NCBI GenBank assembly: GCA_041908065.1
Contig: JAYRGC010000039.1
Span: 7,183 to 71,182, forward strand
From: JAYRGC01 sp041908065
GTDB taxonomy: Bacteria > Pseudomonadota > Alphaproteobacteria > UBA9219
Length of the DNA stretch: 64,000 bases
Direction: 5' to 3'
Part shown: positions 42,485 to 51,919 of the stretch, in pieces
How positions within the stretch are numbered: the stretch's first letter is position 1
Layout: each line of letters starts with the position of its first letter
The notes under the pieces: generated by a model
Told to the model about the DNA's origin: nothing
The model's input: the letters and a program-made list of their open reading frames with translations, nothing else
Databases searched by the model: none
Program-made: the position numbers and the translations under genes

Positions 42485-43039
42485 TTAATCCTTTCCCTTA
42501 AGCATGTCCGCCAATCCGGCGAAGGGGTTGGGCGGCGGGGGAGATGATTCTTTCGTTTTCTCCGCCATGACGATCTCGGCGTCCTTGTGGCGAGGGTAGG
42601 GGTTCAGGGATACCGCCAAATGCTGGCTGACCAGTTCTCCCAGATCGATTGTTCCGTTCACTATCGGCTCCAGCATTTCTTCAGCGTCGGGCACGTCGTG
42701 GGGCGGATTGGCTCCGTGGGCGGCCATTTTAGGGGGAGCGCACAGCACTTCGATTTTTTCGGCGATCGTGGCCGGAACCGGCTCCAGCGTCACGACGCAC
42801 CGCTGCACCACTTTGGCGTTCATAGTGCCGGAGACTTTCACCATGCCGTCGGAGGCGTGGTCGGCGTTCAGCGTCGCTTCCAGCATAGGCAGATCCAAAA
42901 GACCGAAACGCTCGGCCAACGCCTTGCGTTCGGATGGGCGGGCGGTCATGCGTTCCACCACTCCGCCCGCAGGAATCCTGTCGACCCGCAGGGGACGGGA
43001 AAATTCGGGAGCGTTTTCGGCGGGAGGTTGCGATTTCAT
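42485..43039 (-). CDS. YceD/DUF177 family protein
   Basis: 184 residues. The conserved region LEATLNADHASDGMVKVSGT followed by QRCVVTLEPVPATI and later GTIDLGELVSQHLAVSLNPYP fits the YceD/DUF177 family, linked in bacteria to 23S rRNA accumulation and to ribosomal protein L32 and lipid genes. The usual second Cys near the first is not obvious. The C-terminus is Pro/Lys-rich. The ATG overlaps the plsC stop by four bases, so they are translated together. The classical downstream neighbours (rpmF, plsX) are not here. Confidence 0.8.
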   Translation of the reverse strand: MKSQPPAENAPEFSRPLRVDRIPAGGVVERMTARPSERKALAERFGLLDLPMLEATLNADHASDGMVKVSGTMNAKVVQRCVVTLEPVPATIAEKIEVLCAPPKMAAHGANPPHDVPDAEEMLEPIVNGTIDLGELVSQHLAVSLNPYPRHKDAEIVMAEKTKESSPPPPNPFAGLADMLKGKD

Positions 43040-43749
43040 GGGTTGGCCGTCAGTTTGTCGCTGGCCGATTCCAGATCTTTTTGCAGCCGTTCCATCAGCT
43101 CATCCTTTGCCAGTCCGGCGGGGATGGGAGGGAGAAATTCTATGGTGATGGTTCCGGCGCGTTTCATAAAGCCGTTTTTCGGCCAGAAAAGCCCCGAGTT
43201 TAAAGCCATAGGCACGACGGGGATTTTTAAATCCTGATACAACGCCGCGACGCCGGATTTATAAGGCTTGCGTTCTTTGGGGGCGGTGCGGGTTCCTTGG
43301 GGGAAGATGATTATCTTGCGCCCCTGCGCCGCCGCCTCGCGGGCGGCCTTCAGCATTCCCGACACGGCGCGGGATCTGCCGCCGCGATCTATCGGGATCA
43401 TTCCGGCGCGTCCGGCGTACCATCCCCACACCGGCAGGCTTAAAAGCTCTTTTTTCAACACTATGGCGGGGTCGTAGAACATCAGGTGCATTTTACAGGT
43501 TTCCCACGCCGATTGGTGCTTGGCAGCGATTATGCACGTCCCTTCCGGCACGTTTTCCAATCCGACAATCCGGTAACGGATTTCGGCGATATGTCGCTCG
43601 AAGAACTCCAGATGCTTCAACCACATATGGATGAAAAAGAACAATCCGCGTTTGGGCAAAAGCAAAGCCCACAACAGGGCGAAGCATAAAAACGCCGTCC
43701 ATCCGAAGAAGGCGAGATTGAAGAATATAGAGCGAAGGGTTGTAAGCAT
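43036..43749 (-). CDS. plsC: 1-acyl-sn-glycerol-3-phosphate acyltransferase
   Basis: 237-residue membrane-bound enzyme making phosphatidic acid from lysophosphatidate. An N-terminal hydrophobic helix precedes the acyltransferase motif I AAKHQSAWETCKM, where the usual HX4D reads HX4E, as in other alphaproteobacterial relatives. Motif III is IIFPQGTRTAP, and the block PVVPMALNSG follows. The length is typical. The next gene upstream is a P-type ATPase ending 13 bases away; YceD follows with a 4-base overlap. Confidence 0.9.
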   Translation of the reverse strand: MLTTLRSIFFNLAFFGWTAFLCFALLWALLLPKRGLFFFIHMWLKHLEFFERHIAEIRYRIVGLENVPEGTCIIAAKHQSAWETCKMHLMFYDPAIVLKKELLSLPVWGWYAGRAGMIPIDRGGRSRAVSGMLKAAREAAAQGRKIIIFPQGTRTAPKERKPYKSGVAALYQDLKIPVVPMALNSGLFWPKNGFMKRAGTITIEFLPPIPAGLAKDELMERLQKDLESASDKLTANP

Positions 43750-43762
43750 CTGATCTTGCCAG

Positions 43763-45982
43763 TCACCTGAGATTTAGCCGTTGGGCGTTCACTACCACGA
43801 TTATGGATGAAGAGGCCATAGCCACGGCGGCTATCAACGGAGTGACGTGCCCCAGCATGGCCAGCGGCACGGCCAGCGCGTTGTAGGCGAAGGACATTAT
43901 GAAATTCTGGCGCACCAGACTTTCCGCCCTTTTGCTGGTGGACATCGCCTCGATCACCGGAGCCAGCGCGTCGCCCTGAAACACTATGTCGGCGGCGTTT
44001 TGAGTTATGTCCAGCGCGGAAGAAGGAGACATCGACACGTCGGCGGCGGACAGCGCGGGCGCGTCGTTCAGCCCGTCGCCAACCATCAGCACGCGCTTGC
44101 CCGAGCTTCGCATCGCCTCGATGGCCGCGCATTTCTCCGCCGGTTTCAGGCCGGAGCGGAAATCAGAAATGCCCAGAGCGCGGGCGGCGGATTCCACCAC
44201 CTTGGCGCGGTCGCCGGACAGCAAAACCACCTCGCATCCCATGCTTCGCAGTTTTTCGACCACTTCTTTCGCGTCGCTCCGCAATTCGTCGGCGAAGGCG
44301 AAGCGGGTCGGAGGCTCTTCCTCGATCTTCAGCCACAGCTCAGGCCTGTCGTCGTTGGGAGCGGCCATGTCGCCGCACCAGTCGCGGCGTCCCAGCCGCG
44401 TACGCCGCCCTTCGACGACGCCTTCCATGCCTTGGCCGGAGGTTTCGGAAACTTCAAACGCTTGCGGAGCGACGCAATCTTTCCCGACCTCGGACATTAA
44501 GGCCTTGGCGAGGGGATGGCGGCTGTGGGCGGCGAGGGCGGCGGCCAGACGCAAGCGGTTGTTCGCTGTGATCGTGGCCGAGGATGTGGCCGTGCCGGTT
44601 TCTACGATTTCCACCAGCTTGGGCTTGCCCATGGTGAGCGTTCCGGTTTTGTCGAACGCTATCACATCCACGTCGGCCAGACGTTCGATCGCGTCGGCTG
44701 ATTTCAGCAGCATTCCGCGCTTGAACAGCCTGCCGCTGGCCAGAACCTGAACGGCGGGGACGGCAAGCCCCAAGGCGCAGGGGCAGGTGATGATTAAAAC
44801 CGTCATTGCCGTCAGCAACGCCGGTTGCCATGCCGTTCCCAAGGCCAGCCAAACGGCGAACGTGCCGAACGCCAGAATATGCACGACGGGCGTGTACCAT
44901 CTCGCCACGCGATCGGCCAGACGAACGTATAGGGCGTGGCCTTGTTCGGCCTTTTCCATCAGCTTGATGACCTCGGCAAGCAGGCTTTCTTCTCCGGCTG
45001 CGGTGATGCTGACGGTTATCGGCGACAGGACGTTGACCATCCCGCCGAACACCCGAGATCCTTCTTCCACCGGCTGCGTGACAGTTTCTCCGGTAATAAA
45101 GCTGGGATCTATTTCCGATCTGCCGCCTTCCACTACTCCGTCGGCGGCGACGCGCTCTCCGGCGGCTATTTGCAGGATCATTCCCGATTTCAGCTCTCTT
45201 ATCGGCAAGATGCGGCGGTTGCCGCCGGATTCCACCACCGTGGCCGATCCGGCCATCATGGCCAATAAATCCTGCGCCGCCGCGCGGGCGCGGCCTCGGG
45301 TTTTACGATCGAGATAACGTCCTATCAGCAGCAAGAACAACAGCATGACGACGGAATCGAAATACGAATGCTCGCCGTGGTTTATGGTTTCGAAAAGGCT
45401 CATCGCGGTGGTGAGGATCAAGGCCACAGATATGGGAACGTCCATGTTGGCGCGGCCATGCCTTAGGGCGTTCCATGCCGAGGCGAAGAACGGGCGGCCT
45501 GCGTAAAGCATGGTGGGAATGGAGATCAACGCCGCCGTCCAGTGCATCATGGAGCGGGTGGCGAAGCCCATGGTTTCGGTCGAAGAAGACCACAATCCCA
45601 CCGACAGCAGCATGATGTTGCCGGAGGCGAATCCGGCCACGGCCATGCAGCGCATCAGGAAACGCTCCTCCCGCCTGTCGTCGTTATCCAGTTGTTTTTG
45701 ATCGAAGGGCATGAACTTATAGCCCTTGGCGGCGGCGATGCCGATAAGCTCGTTTGCGCGGGAGGGATCGCCTTTCCAGCGCAAGGCCAGACGCTTGGTG
45801 GTCAGATTGACGCGGGCGGAAACTTCGGCTTCGGCGTTGAGGACGTTTTCTATGAGAAAGGCGCAGGAGGCGCATTTGATCCCCTGCACCATCAGATATA
45901 TGGCGTTTTCCTCCCCCTCGCGCAGGACGAACGGCGAATAATCCTGAACGCTCGAGTTGTCGTCTTTGTTTTCTTCCACCAC
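43763..45982 (-). CDS. CPC-type heavy-metal (copper) translocating P-type ATPase, FixI/CcoI-like
   Basis: 739 residues. An N-terminal metal-binding domain has GIKCASCAFLIE. Eight membrane helices carry the transport motif TCPCALGLA. Actuator motif FITGETVTQP, phosphorylation site AFDKTGTLTMGKP, HP motif HSRHPLAKAL and hinge MVGDGLNDAPALSAADV are complete. It exports or delivers copper; the N-terminal spacing is like FixI/CcoI, which serve cbb3 oxidase, but no cco/fix genes are here. The frame is open about 285 codons further, overlapping the divergent RNase J gene. GTG 45982, with GGAG five bases upstream, is the best start, and ATG 46027 the alternative. It precedes plsC by 13 bases. Confidence 0.92.
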   Translation of the reverse strand: MVEENKDDNSSVQDYSPFVLREGEENAIYLMVQGIKCASCAFLIENVLNAEAEVSARVNLTTKRLALRWKGDPSRANELIGIAAAKGYKFMPFDQKQLDNDDRREERFLMRCMAVAGFASGNIMLLSVGLWSSSTETMGFATRSMMHWTAALISIPTMLYAGRPFFASAWNALRHGRANMDVPISVALILTTAMSLFETINHGEHSYFDSVVMLLFLLLIGRYLDRKTRGRARAAAQDLLAMMAGSATVVESGGNRRILPIRELKSGMILQIAAGERVAADGVVEGGRSEIDPSFITGETVTQPVEEGSRVFGGMVNVLSPITVSITAAGEESLLAEVIKLMEKAEQGHALYVRLADRVARWYTPVVHILAFGTFAVWLALGTAWQPALLTAMTVLIITCPCALGLAVPAVQVLASGRLFKRGMLLKSADAIERLADVDVIAFDKTGTLTMGKPKLVEIVETGTATSSATITANNRLRLAAALAAHSRHPLAKALMSEVGKDCVAPQAFEVSETSGQGMEGVVEGRRTRLGRRDWCGDMAAPNDDRPELWLKIEEEPPTRFAFADELRSDAKEVVEKLRSMGCEVVLLSGDRAKVVESAARALGISDFRSGLKPAEKCAAIEAMRSSGKRVLMVGDGLNDAPALSAADVSMSPSSALDITQNAADIVFQGDALAPVIEAMSTSKRAESLVRQNFIMSFAYNALAVPLAMLGHVTPLIAAVAMASSSIIVVVNAQRLNLR

Positions 45983-46069
45983 AAGGTCTCCGTAGGCAAG
46001 TGACAAGGGACAGGTCTTTACTCGCATATAATTGTGGCACGAAGGCGTTTCTGTGGCTATAAGGCCAAA

Positions 46070-47749
46070 ATGACACATAAACGCAAAGACTCCCATCGTC
46101 CGCCCGAAGACGCGCTGTGGTTCCTGCCTTTGGGGGGATCGGGCGAGATCGGGATGAACCTCAGCCTTTACGGAACCGCCGGAAAGTGGCTGATGGTCGA
46201 TTGCGGCATAACCTTTCCCGACGACATGACTCCCGGGATCGAGGTTATAATGCCGGACATTTCCTTCATCGCCGATCGCCGCGACGATCTGGTAGGGTTG
46301 GTTTTGACCCACGGACACGAAGACCACTTGGGCGCGGTGGAGTATCTTTGGCAGCATTTGCGGTGTCCGGTGTATACTACTCCATTCACCGCCGGCATTT
46401 TGCGTTCTAAATTGTCGCATTCGGGGCAAGAGCGCAGCGTCCGCATAATCGAACAACCGATAGGCTGTAACTTCACGACAGGGCCGTTTTCGGTCGAGAT
46501 GATCCACGTCACCCATTCGATACCCGAAGCGCACATGTTGTTGATAACCACGCCCTGCGCCAAGGTTTTGCACACCGGCGACTGGAAGCTGGATCCCGAT
46601 CCCGTTATAGGCCCCTTGACCGACGAGGCGCGGCTTAAACGGCTGGGTAACGAAAAAGTGACGGCGTTGGTGGGGGATTCCACTAACGCTCCGGTTCCTG
46701 GGCGCTCCGGTTCGGAGATGAGCGCGCGCGAAGGCTTGGACGCGATATTGGGGCGGTGGAAACACCGCGTGGCGGTGACGTGCTTCGCCAGCAACGTCGC
46801 CCGCATCAAGTCGATAGCGGCGGCTGCGGCCAAGCATGGCCGCAAGACGGCCTTGGTGGGGCGGTCGCTATGGCGCAATTCCGAGATAGCCGAAGCCTGC
46901 GGGTATCTGCCGGAGTTCAACGATTTTCTTGAACCGGCTGAGGCCATGCGGCTGCCGAAAAGCAAGGTTCTTTTGATATGCACCGGATGCCAAGGCGAGC
47001 AACGCGCCGCGCTTTCGCGCATCGCTTCCCAAGATCATCCCGAGGTGAAGCTGGACAAGGGCGACGCGGTGATATTCTCCTCGCGCGACATTCCCGGGAA
47101 TGAACGCGCCATCGGCAGGACGCAAAATCTTTTGATCAAGAACGGAGTGGAAGTGATAACCTCGCACGAGGCTCCGGTTCACGTTTCCGGCCATCCTTGC
47201 CGCGACGAGGTTGCCGATTTGTACAGGTGGGTAAAGCCGAAATTCTCGGTTCCTGTTCATGGAGAGCTGAGGCACCAGACGGCGCATGCCAGAATAGCCG
47301 CGGAATGCGGAGTTAGCGAAATCATCATCGCCGAAAACGGGATGACGATAGATCTTTCGCGCGGGGCTCCGGCAGCCGTAGCCAGAGCGCACCATGGACG
47401 CATAGGAATGGACGGCAGGGTCTTGCGGACGCTCGCCGGCGACACGTTGAAGCACCGCCGTCGGCTCAGCAACGACGGAGCCTTGGTCGTCACTCTGGCC
47501 ATAGACGGGCGAGGCAAGCTGGCGGGGGATCCGCAACTGTCGATAATGGGGCTGGACGAGGGCGAATATCTGGACGACATGCGCGACGAGCTGGCGGCTG
47601 AAATACGCACCGCCGTGCGCTCCTTGGGACGCCGCGATGCCGAAGACGACGATTGCGCCAAAAAGGCGGTCATGAAGGCGGTTCGCCATCTTTTGACGGA
47701 ATCCCACGGCAAACGCCCGATGATCGAAATCCATCTGGTAAGGGTTTAG
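46070..47749 (+). CDS. rnj: ribonuclease J
   Basis: 559 residues. Metallo-beta-lactamase/beta-CASP RNase with 5'-exo and endo activity, used for mRNA decay and rRNA processing. The metal site is LTHGHEDHLGA near residue 80 and VTHSIPEAH near residue 156. The beta-CASP part contains GDSTNAPVPGRSGSE, FSSRDIPGNERAIG and HVSGHPCRDEVADL. The N-terminal GGSGEIGMN is typical of RNase J. ATG 46070 has an AAGG site; the frame is open 12 codons further. In relatives it follows coaX; here it is about 37 kb from coaX. Confidence 0.95.
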   Translation: MTHKRKDSHRPPEDALWFLPLGGSGEIGMNLSLYGTAGKWLMVDCGITFPDDMTPGIEVIMPDISFIADRRDDLVGLVLTHGHEDHLGAVEYLWQHLRCPVYTTPFTAGILRSKLSHSGQERSVRIIEQPIGCNFTTGPFSVEMIHVTHSIPEAHMLLITTPCAKVLHTGDWKLDPDPVIGPLTDEARLKRLGNEKVTALVGDSTNAPVPGRSGSEMSAREGLDAILGRWKHRVAVTCFASNVARIKSIAAAAAKHGRKTALVGRSLWRNSEIAEACGYLPEFNDFLEPAEAMRLPKSKVLLICTGCQGEQRAALSRIASQDHPEVKLDKGDAVIFSSRDIPGNERAIGRTQNLLIKNGVEVITSHEAPVHVSGHPCRDEVADLYRWVKPKFSVPVHGELRHQTAHARIAAECGVSEIIIAENGMTIDLSRGAPAAVARAHHGRIGMDGRVLRTLAGDTLKHRRRLSNDGALVVTLAIDGRGKLAGDPQLSIMGLDEGEYLDDMRDELAAEIRTAVRSLGRRDAEDDDCAKKAVMKAVRHLLTESHGKRPMIEIHLVRV

Positions 47750-47833
47750 GCGAAACGCGGATGGATCTACGCAAAACTGGTGGGTAGTTTGGTAGATGTA
47801 AAGGTTCCGTCATCTCCCCTGTTACAGCCAAAG

Positions 47834-47992
47834 GCCGGTCATTGAGAGGTCTACGGCCAAAGGCCGTCATGCGAGGTCTACGGCCAAAGGCCGTCATTGC
47901 GAGCGTCGCCCTTGCGACGCGAAGCAATCCAGAGTCATAGAACAACGGCACTGGATTGCTTTGCGGCCTGAAGAAGGCCGCTCGCAATGACG
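47834..47992. repeat. R1 repeat (copy 7) preceded by tandem truncated copies
   Basis: The full copy is 47892-47992, with left inner hairpin GCGTCGCCCTTGCGACGC and right GCGGCCTGAAGAAGGCCGC, again an unmatched pair. Just before it two truncated starts occur: GGCCGGTCATTGAGAGGTCT and GGCCGTCATGCGAGGTCT, each with the flank CGGCCAAAGGCCG. So the 5' end of the element is present three times in a row. No gene is seen in 47750-48033. Confidence 0.85.
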
Positions 47993-48033
47993 GCCTTTGG
48001 CCGTAACAGGGTAGATGCCGGCCTTTGACCGTA

Positions 48034-50700
48034 TCAAGCCGCGTCGGCGATGGCGGATTCCACCGCCGCTATGGCCTTGGGCAGGGCTGAGGGATCGGGG
48101 CCTCCGGCTTGGGCCATGTCGGGGCGTCCGCCGCCGCCTTTTCCGCCCAAGGCTTCGGCTCCGGCCTTCACCAGTTCCACCGCGCTGATGCGGCTGGTCA
48201 AGTCCTCCGTCACCGCGACCACCAAAGACGCTTTGCCGTCGCAGCCCGAGGCGAGGGCGATGACGCCGGATTTTATCTGCGCCTTAAAGGCGTCGGCCAT
48301 GGGCTTAAGCTCCTTGGCCGGAACGCCGTCGAGCACGCGGGAGACGAAGCTCACCCCTTTTACTTGACGCGGTTCTTCCTGCGCGGTTCCCGACGCTTGT
48401 CCGCCGCCCAGCGCGACTTGCCGCCGCAGCTCCGACACTTCGCGCTCCAGACGGCGTTTTTCCTCCAGCAGTTGCGCGGCGCGGGAGGCGATTTCCGCCA
48501 CCGGAGCCTTGAGAACTTCAGCCGTTTCGCGCAACGTCGCCTCTTGGCGCGACAGCATTTCCAAGACCGCCGCTCCGGTCACGGCCTCGACGCGGCGCAC
48601 GCCCGCCGAAACCGCGCTTTCGGAGATTATCTTCATCATGCCGATGTCTCCGGTCAGGCGGACGTGAGTTCCGCCGCACAGCTCCACCGAGAAATCGCGC
48701 GCCGCGTCGTCGTCGCGTCCGCCCATCGACACCACGCGCACTTCGTCGCCGTATTTCTCGCCGAACAACGCCATAGCTCCCTGTTCCACCGCCTCTTGCG
48801 GGGTCATAAGCCGCGTTGTCACCTCGGCGTTCAGGCGGATGCGGCGGTTGACTTCGGCTTCGATGAGAGCCAGATCCTCGGCGTTCACCGGAACCGGTTG
48901 GCTGACGTCGAAGCGCAGACGCTCCGCCGACACCATCGAGCCTTTCTGCGTGACGTGTTCGCCCAGACGTTCGCGCATGGCGGCATGCAATAAATGCGTG
49001 GCCGAGTGGTTGGCGCGGATGCGTCCGCGCCGTTCGCCGTCCACTTGCAGCGACACGGTGTCTCCGGTCTTGACGGAGCCTTTCTCGATCCGCGTGTGAT
49101 GCGCCCAGACCCCGCCCGCCTCCTTGCGGGTGTCGGTGACGGTCAAAACCGCGCCGCCGTTCGTGGTTATAGTGCCGGTGTCTCCTACCTGTCCGCCGGA
49201 TTCGGCGTAAAACGGCGATTGGTTGACGACGACCTGCACGTCCATTCCTGCCTTGGCGTCGGCCACTCGCGTCCCGTTGCGTACCAAGGCGGTGATCTGC
49301 CCCTCGGCGCGTTCGGTGGAATAGCCGAGGAAATCCGTCGCGCCCAGCTCCTCGCGCAGTTCGAACCACAGCTTGGCGGTTCCGGTTTCTCCCGACCCCG
49401 TCCAAGCCTCACGCGCTGCCGCCTTTTGTCGCGCCATGGCCGCGTCGAAGCCGCCGGTATCTACAGCCAGCCCGCGTCCGCGCAGAACGTCCTGCGTTAA
49501 ATCCAACGGAAAGCCGAAAGTGTCGTAGAGCTTGAAGGCTACTTCGCCCGCCAACGGCTTGTCTTTGGACAGCTTCGCGGTTTCTTCGTCCAACAGCTTA
49601 AGTCCGCGATCTAACGTCTGGCGGAATCTGGATTCTTCCAGTTTCAGCGTCTCGGTTATCAAGGCCTCGGCGCGCACCAGTTCGGGATAGGCCACGCCCA
49701 TCTGCTTCACTAATTCGGGAACCAGACGGAAGATGAGGGGTTCCTTAGCTCCCAGTATATGCGCGTGGCGCATCCCCCGCCGCATGATGCGGCGTAGGAC
49801 ATAGCCGCGTCCTTCGTTGCTTGGCAACACGCCGTCGGCGATGAGGAAGGCGGTGGCGCGGAGATGGTCGGCGATGACGCGGAAGGAAGGTTTTTGTGCG
49901 CCTTCGGGATCGACCTTCACCAGCTCGGCGGTGGCGGCGATCAACGCTTTGAACAGATCGATGTCGTAGTTGGCGTGGACGCCCTGCATAATGGCGGCCA
50001 GTCGCTCCAGCCCCATGCCGGTGTCGACGGAAGGGCGCGGCAGGTTGACGCGCGAGCCGTCCGGCAGCTCCTCGAACTGCATGAACACGAGGTTCCAAAA
50101 TTCGAGGAAGCGGTCGCCGTCCTCGTCCGGCGAGCCTGGGGGGCCTCCTTGCAATTTGTCGCCTTGGTCGATGAATATCTCCGAACACGGGCCGCAGGGG
50201 CCTATGTCGGCCATGCGCCAGAAATTGGCGTTGGTATTGATGCGGATGATGCGGTCGTCGGAAAATCCGGCGATTTTCTTCCATAACGCCGCCGCCTCTT
50301 CGTCTTCGTGATAGACGGTGACCAGCAGCTTTTGCTTGGGCAATCCGAAATGTTTGGTGACCAGAGTCCAAGCGAACTCGATGGCTTCGGGCTTGAAATA
50401 GTCGCCGAACGAGAAATTGCCCAGCATTTCGAAAAACGTGTGGTGCCGCGCGGTATAGCCGACGTTCTCAAGATCGTTGTGCTTGCCCCCCGCCCGCACC
50501 GACTTCTGCGCCGTGGTGGCGCGTTTATACGGGCGATGCTCGGCTCCGGTGAACACGTTCTTGAACTGCACCATGCCGGAGTTGGTGAACATCAAAGTGG
50601 GGTCGTTGCGCGGAACCAGCGGCGAGGATTCCACCACCGTGTGTCCGTGTCCGGCGAAATAGTCCAGAAACGTGGAACGTATGTCGGCAAGGGTTTTCAT
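48034..50700 (-). CDS. alaS: alanine--tRNA ligase
   Basis: 888-residue class II synthetase. The catalytic domain has TLMFTNSGMVQFKNVFTG and the block GYTARHHTFFEMLGNFSFGD. The editing domain carries the zinc ligands HSATHLLHAAM and CGGTHVRLTGDIG. The C-terminal C-Ala domain ends with GGKGGGGRPDMAQAGG. The length is normal. ATG 50700 is chosen because it fits the usual N-terminus (MKTLADIRSTFLDYF); a 13-codon extension is not supported. It stands alone. Confidence 0.98.
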   Translation of the reverse strand: MKTLADIRSTFLDYFAGHGHTVVESSPLVPRNDPTLMFTNSGMVQFKNVFTGAEHRPYKRATTAQKSVRAGGKHNDLENVGYTARHHTFFEMLGNFSFGDYFKPEAIEFAWTLVTKHFGLPKQKLLVTVYHEDEEAAALWKKIAGFSDDRIIRINTNANFWRMADIGPCGPCSEIFIDQGDKLQGGPPGSPDEDGDRFLEFWNLVFMQFEELPDGSRVNLPRPSVDTGMGLERLAAIMQGVHANYDIDLFKALIAATAELVKVDPEGAQKPSFRVIADHLRATAFLIADGVLPSNEGRGYVLRRIMRRGMRHAHILGAKEPLIFRLVPELVKQMGVAYPELVRAEALITETLKLEESRFRQTLDRGLKLLDEETAKLSKDKPLAGEVAFKLYDTFGFPLDLTQDVLRGRGLAVDTGGFDAAMARQKAAAREAWTGSGETGTAKLWFELREELGATDFLGYSTERAEGQITALVRNGTRVADAKAGMDVQVVVNQSPFYAESGGQVGDTGTITTNGGAVLTVTDTRKEAGGVWAHHTRIEKGSVKTGDTVSLQVDGERRGRIRANHSATHLLHAAMRERLGEHVTQKGSMVSAERLRFDVSQPVPVNAEDLALIEAEVNRRIRLNAEVTTRLMTPQEAVEQGAMALFGEKYGDEVRVVSMGGRDDDAARDFSVELCGGTHVRLTGDIGMMKIISESAVSAGVRRVEAVTGAAVLEMLSRQEATLRETAEVLKAPVAEIASRAAQLLEEKRRLEREVSELRRQVALGGGQASGTAQEEPRQVKGVSFVSRVLDGVPAKELKPMADAFKAQIKSGVIALASGCDGKASLVVAVTEDLTSRISAVELVKAGAEALGGKGGGGRPDMAQAGGPDPSALPKAIAAVESAIADAA

Positions 50701-51012
50701 AATCGCAGCTCTGTCTGTTGGTGAACATGGTCGGCGCAAGCCCGTTTCCTATTGTATTGCCCATACGCTTGCTTTACGCAAGTGGCGCAAAGCCCGCTAG
50801 GAAGCCGTTTATGGGGGGCGTAAAGGCGGAGTTCAGGAATAAAGGATGGTAAAACCACCATGAAAACAAATAAATACTTGATTGTATTTAATGTGTAAGA
50901 TTATATCTGGGACTTAATGGCGTATTTGCGGTCTGGCACATAGGGGTGGATGCCCAAAGCGTGTTAGCACAGAGATTATGGATACGTTTTTAGACATTGA
51001 GGGATGAAAAAG
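50701..51012. other. intergenic region with no supported gene
   Basis: About 310 bases between the divergent alaS and the secreted-protein gene. It is AT-rich in the middle (around 50855-50915). I see no repeat of the R families and no convincing promoter or small gene. A 12-codon frame (50860-50898) that starts MKTNK lacks a ribosome site. Confidence 0.5.
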
Positions 51013-51534
51013 ATGAAAAGAATTATGCCGAACATAGTCGGGGCGTTTATTGTCGCCTCAGCTTTCTGTTTCAATTCTAATTCCAATGCGGAAGACGGGC
51101 AAAATCAAGGGCGGATAATAAGCCATCCGCTGCAAGGCACGAACATAAAAACGCTTTGTAAAGAATGGGCATTGGTGGTTATCGGCCAATCAGGTGACCT
51201 GTTGTCAGAACTGAAGTTATCCAGAGAAGGAGACAGAAACAGCAGGGATTTTGCCGGATATTTTATTTACGAAAATGTCAGGATGAATCTTTTGGGGAGA
51301 TGTTGGGGCGAAAACTGCGGAGTTTCACGGATTGCGTTTTCTCAGGGCACGGGAGAATACGTGAACATTGATGCTGCCGAAGCGGCGAAGAAAATCGTCG
51401 CCCCTATCGCAGGGTTGCTTGGTAATGTGTGGGTGAGAACATGCTATGTGTTTTCAGACGGGCATACAGCCTCCCATCCAACCGACATTGCAGCGTCGCC
51501 TAAGGGAAACTATGCCGCGCCGCTAATCAATTAG
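51013..51534 (+). CDS. secreted protein with signal peptide, function unknown
   Basis: 173 residues from ATG 51013, which has GAGGGA nine bases upstream (ATG 51004 is three codons earlier but touches that site). A signal peptide ends about FCFNSNSNA. The mature part has four Cys (TLCKEW, GRCWGENCG, RTCYVF), which may form two disulphides in the periplasm. No family is recognised. It is AT-rich against its neighbours, like the small lipoprotein genes at 22.6 and 28 kb. It converges on the gene at 51539 with only 4 bases between stops. Confidence 0.6.
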   Translation: MKRIMPNIVGAFIVASAFCFNSNSNAEDGQNQGRIISHPLQGTNIKTLCKEWALVVIGQSGDLLSELKLSREGDRNSRDFAGYFIYENVRMNLLGRCWGENCGVSRIAFSQGTGEYVNIDAAEAAKKIVAPIAGLLGNVWVRTCYVFSDGHTASHPTDIAASPKGNYAAPLIN

Positions 51535-51538
51535 AGCC

Positions 51539-51919
51539 TCATTTCCCCTTCTTCTTAAACGCTGCCGCCAGCTGTTGCATGACCGAGGCTTGGCGGGCGG
51601 AGGATTTGGGCGGCGGGGGAGGGGGCGTGAAGGCGCGCCGATCGCCGCCTTTGCCGGAGGCGATCATCGCATCGACATCCTTGCGGGAAAACCCTTCCGC
51701 CGATTTTCCCTTGTCTTTGGACGCGCTTTTGCCGGAGCGCGAGGCGTTTTCGATCGCCGCCGTGGCGATGGCTTTCAGATGCGGCTTGGTAATTCCCAAC
51801 AGCAAGATCTGGTCGCGGGTAGCCCAAGCGACCAGCGTCTTGCGCGCTTCGTGGCGGTCGCCTCCCGCCGCCTTTAATGCCGCCGCTATTTTCGCGCCGA
51901 CGTAATCGTCTTCAGCCAT
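51539..51919 (-). CDS. hypothetical small protein with proline-rich region
   Basis: 126 residues. The N-terminal ~50 (DYVGAKIAAALKAAGGDRHE, then TLVAWATRDQILLLGI) look like a compact helical domain. A Lys/Ser-rich linker, GKGGDRRAFTPPPPPPKSSA and a basic C-terminus (FKKKGK) follow. No family with known function is recognised. The start codon lies inside the end of kdsA (8-base overlap), so it is translated as the last gene of psd-pssA-kdsA. Polyproline and the basic tail suggest protein or nucleic-acid contacts; this is inference only. Confidence 0.65.
   Translation of the reverse strand: MAEDDYVGAKIAAALKAAGGDRHEARKTLVAWATRDQILLLGITKPHLKAIATAAIENASRSGKSASKDKGKSAEGFSRKDVDAMIASGKGGDRRAFTPPPPPPKSSARQASVMQQLAAAFKKKGK

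Noticed and set aside
45983..46837. 285-codon upstream extension of the P-type ATPase frame
   Set aside because: It runs antisense through the 5' part of RNase J and has arginine/histidine-rich shadow-type composition; a good GTG start with GGAG exists at 45982.
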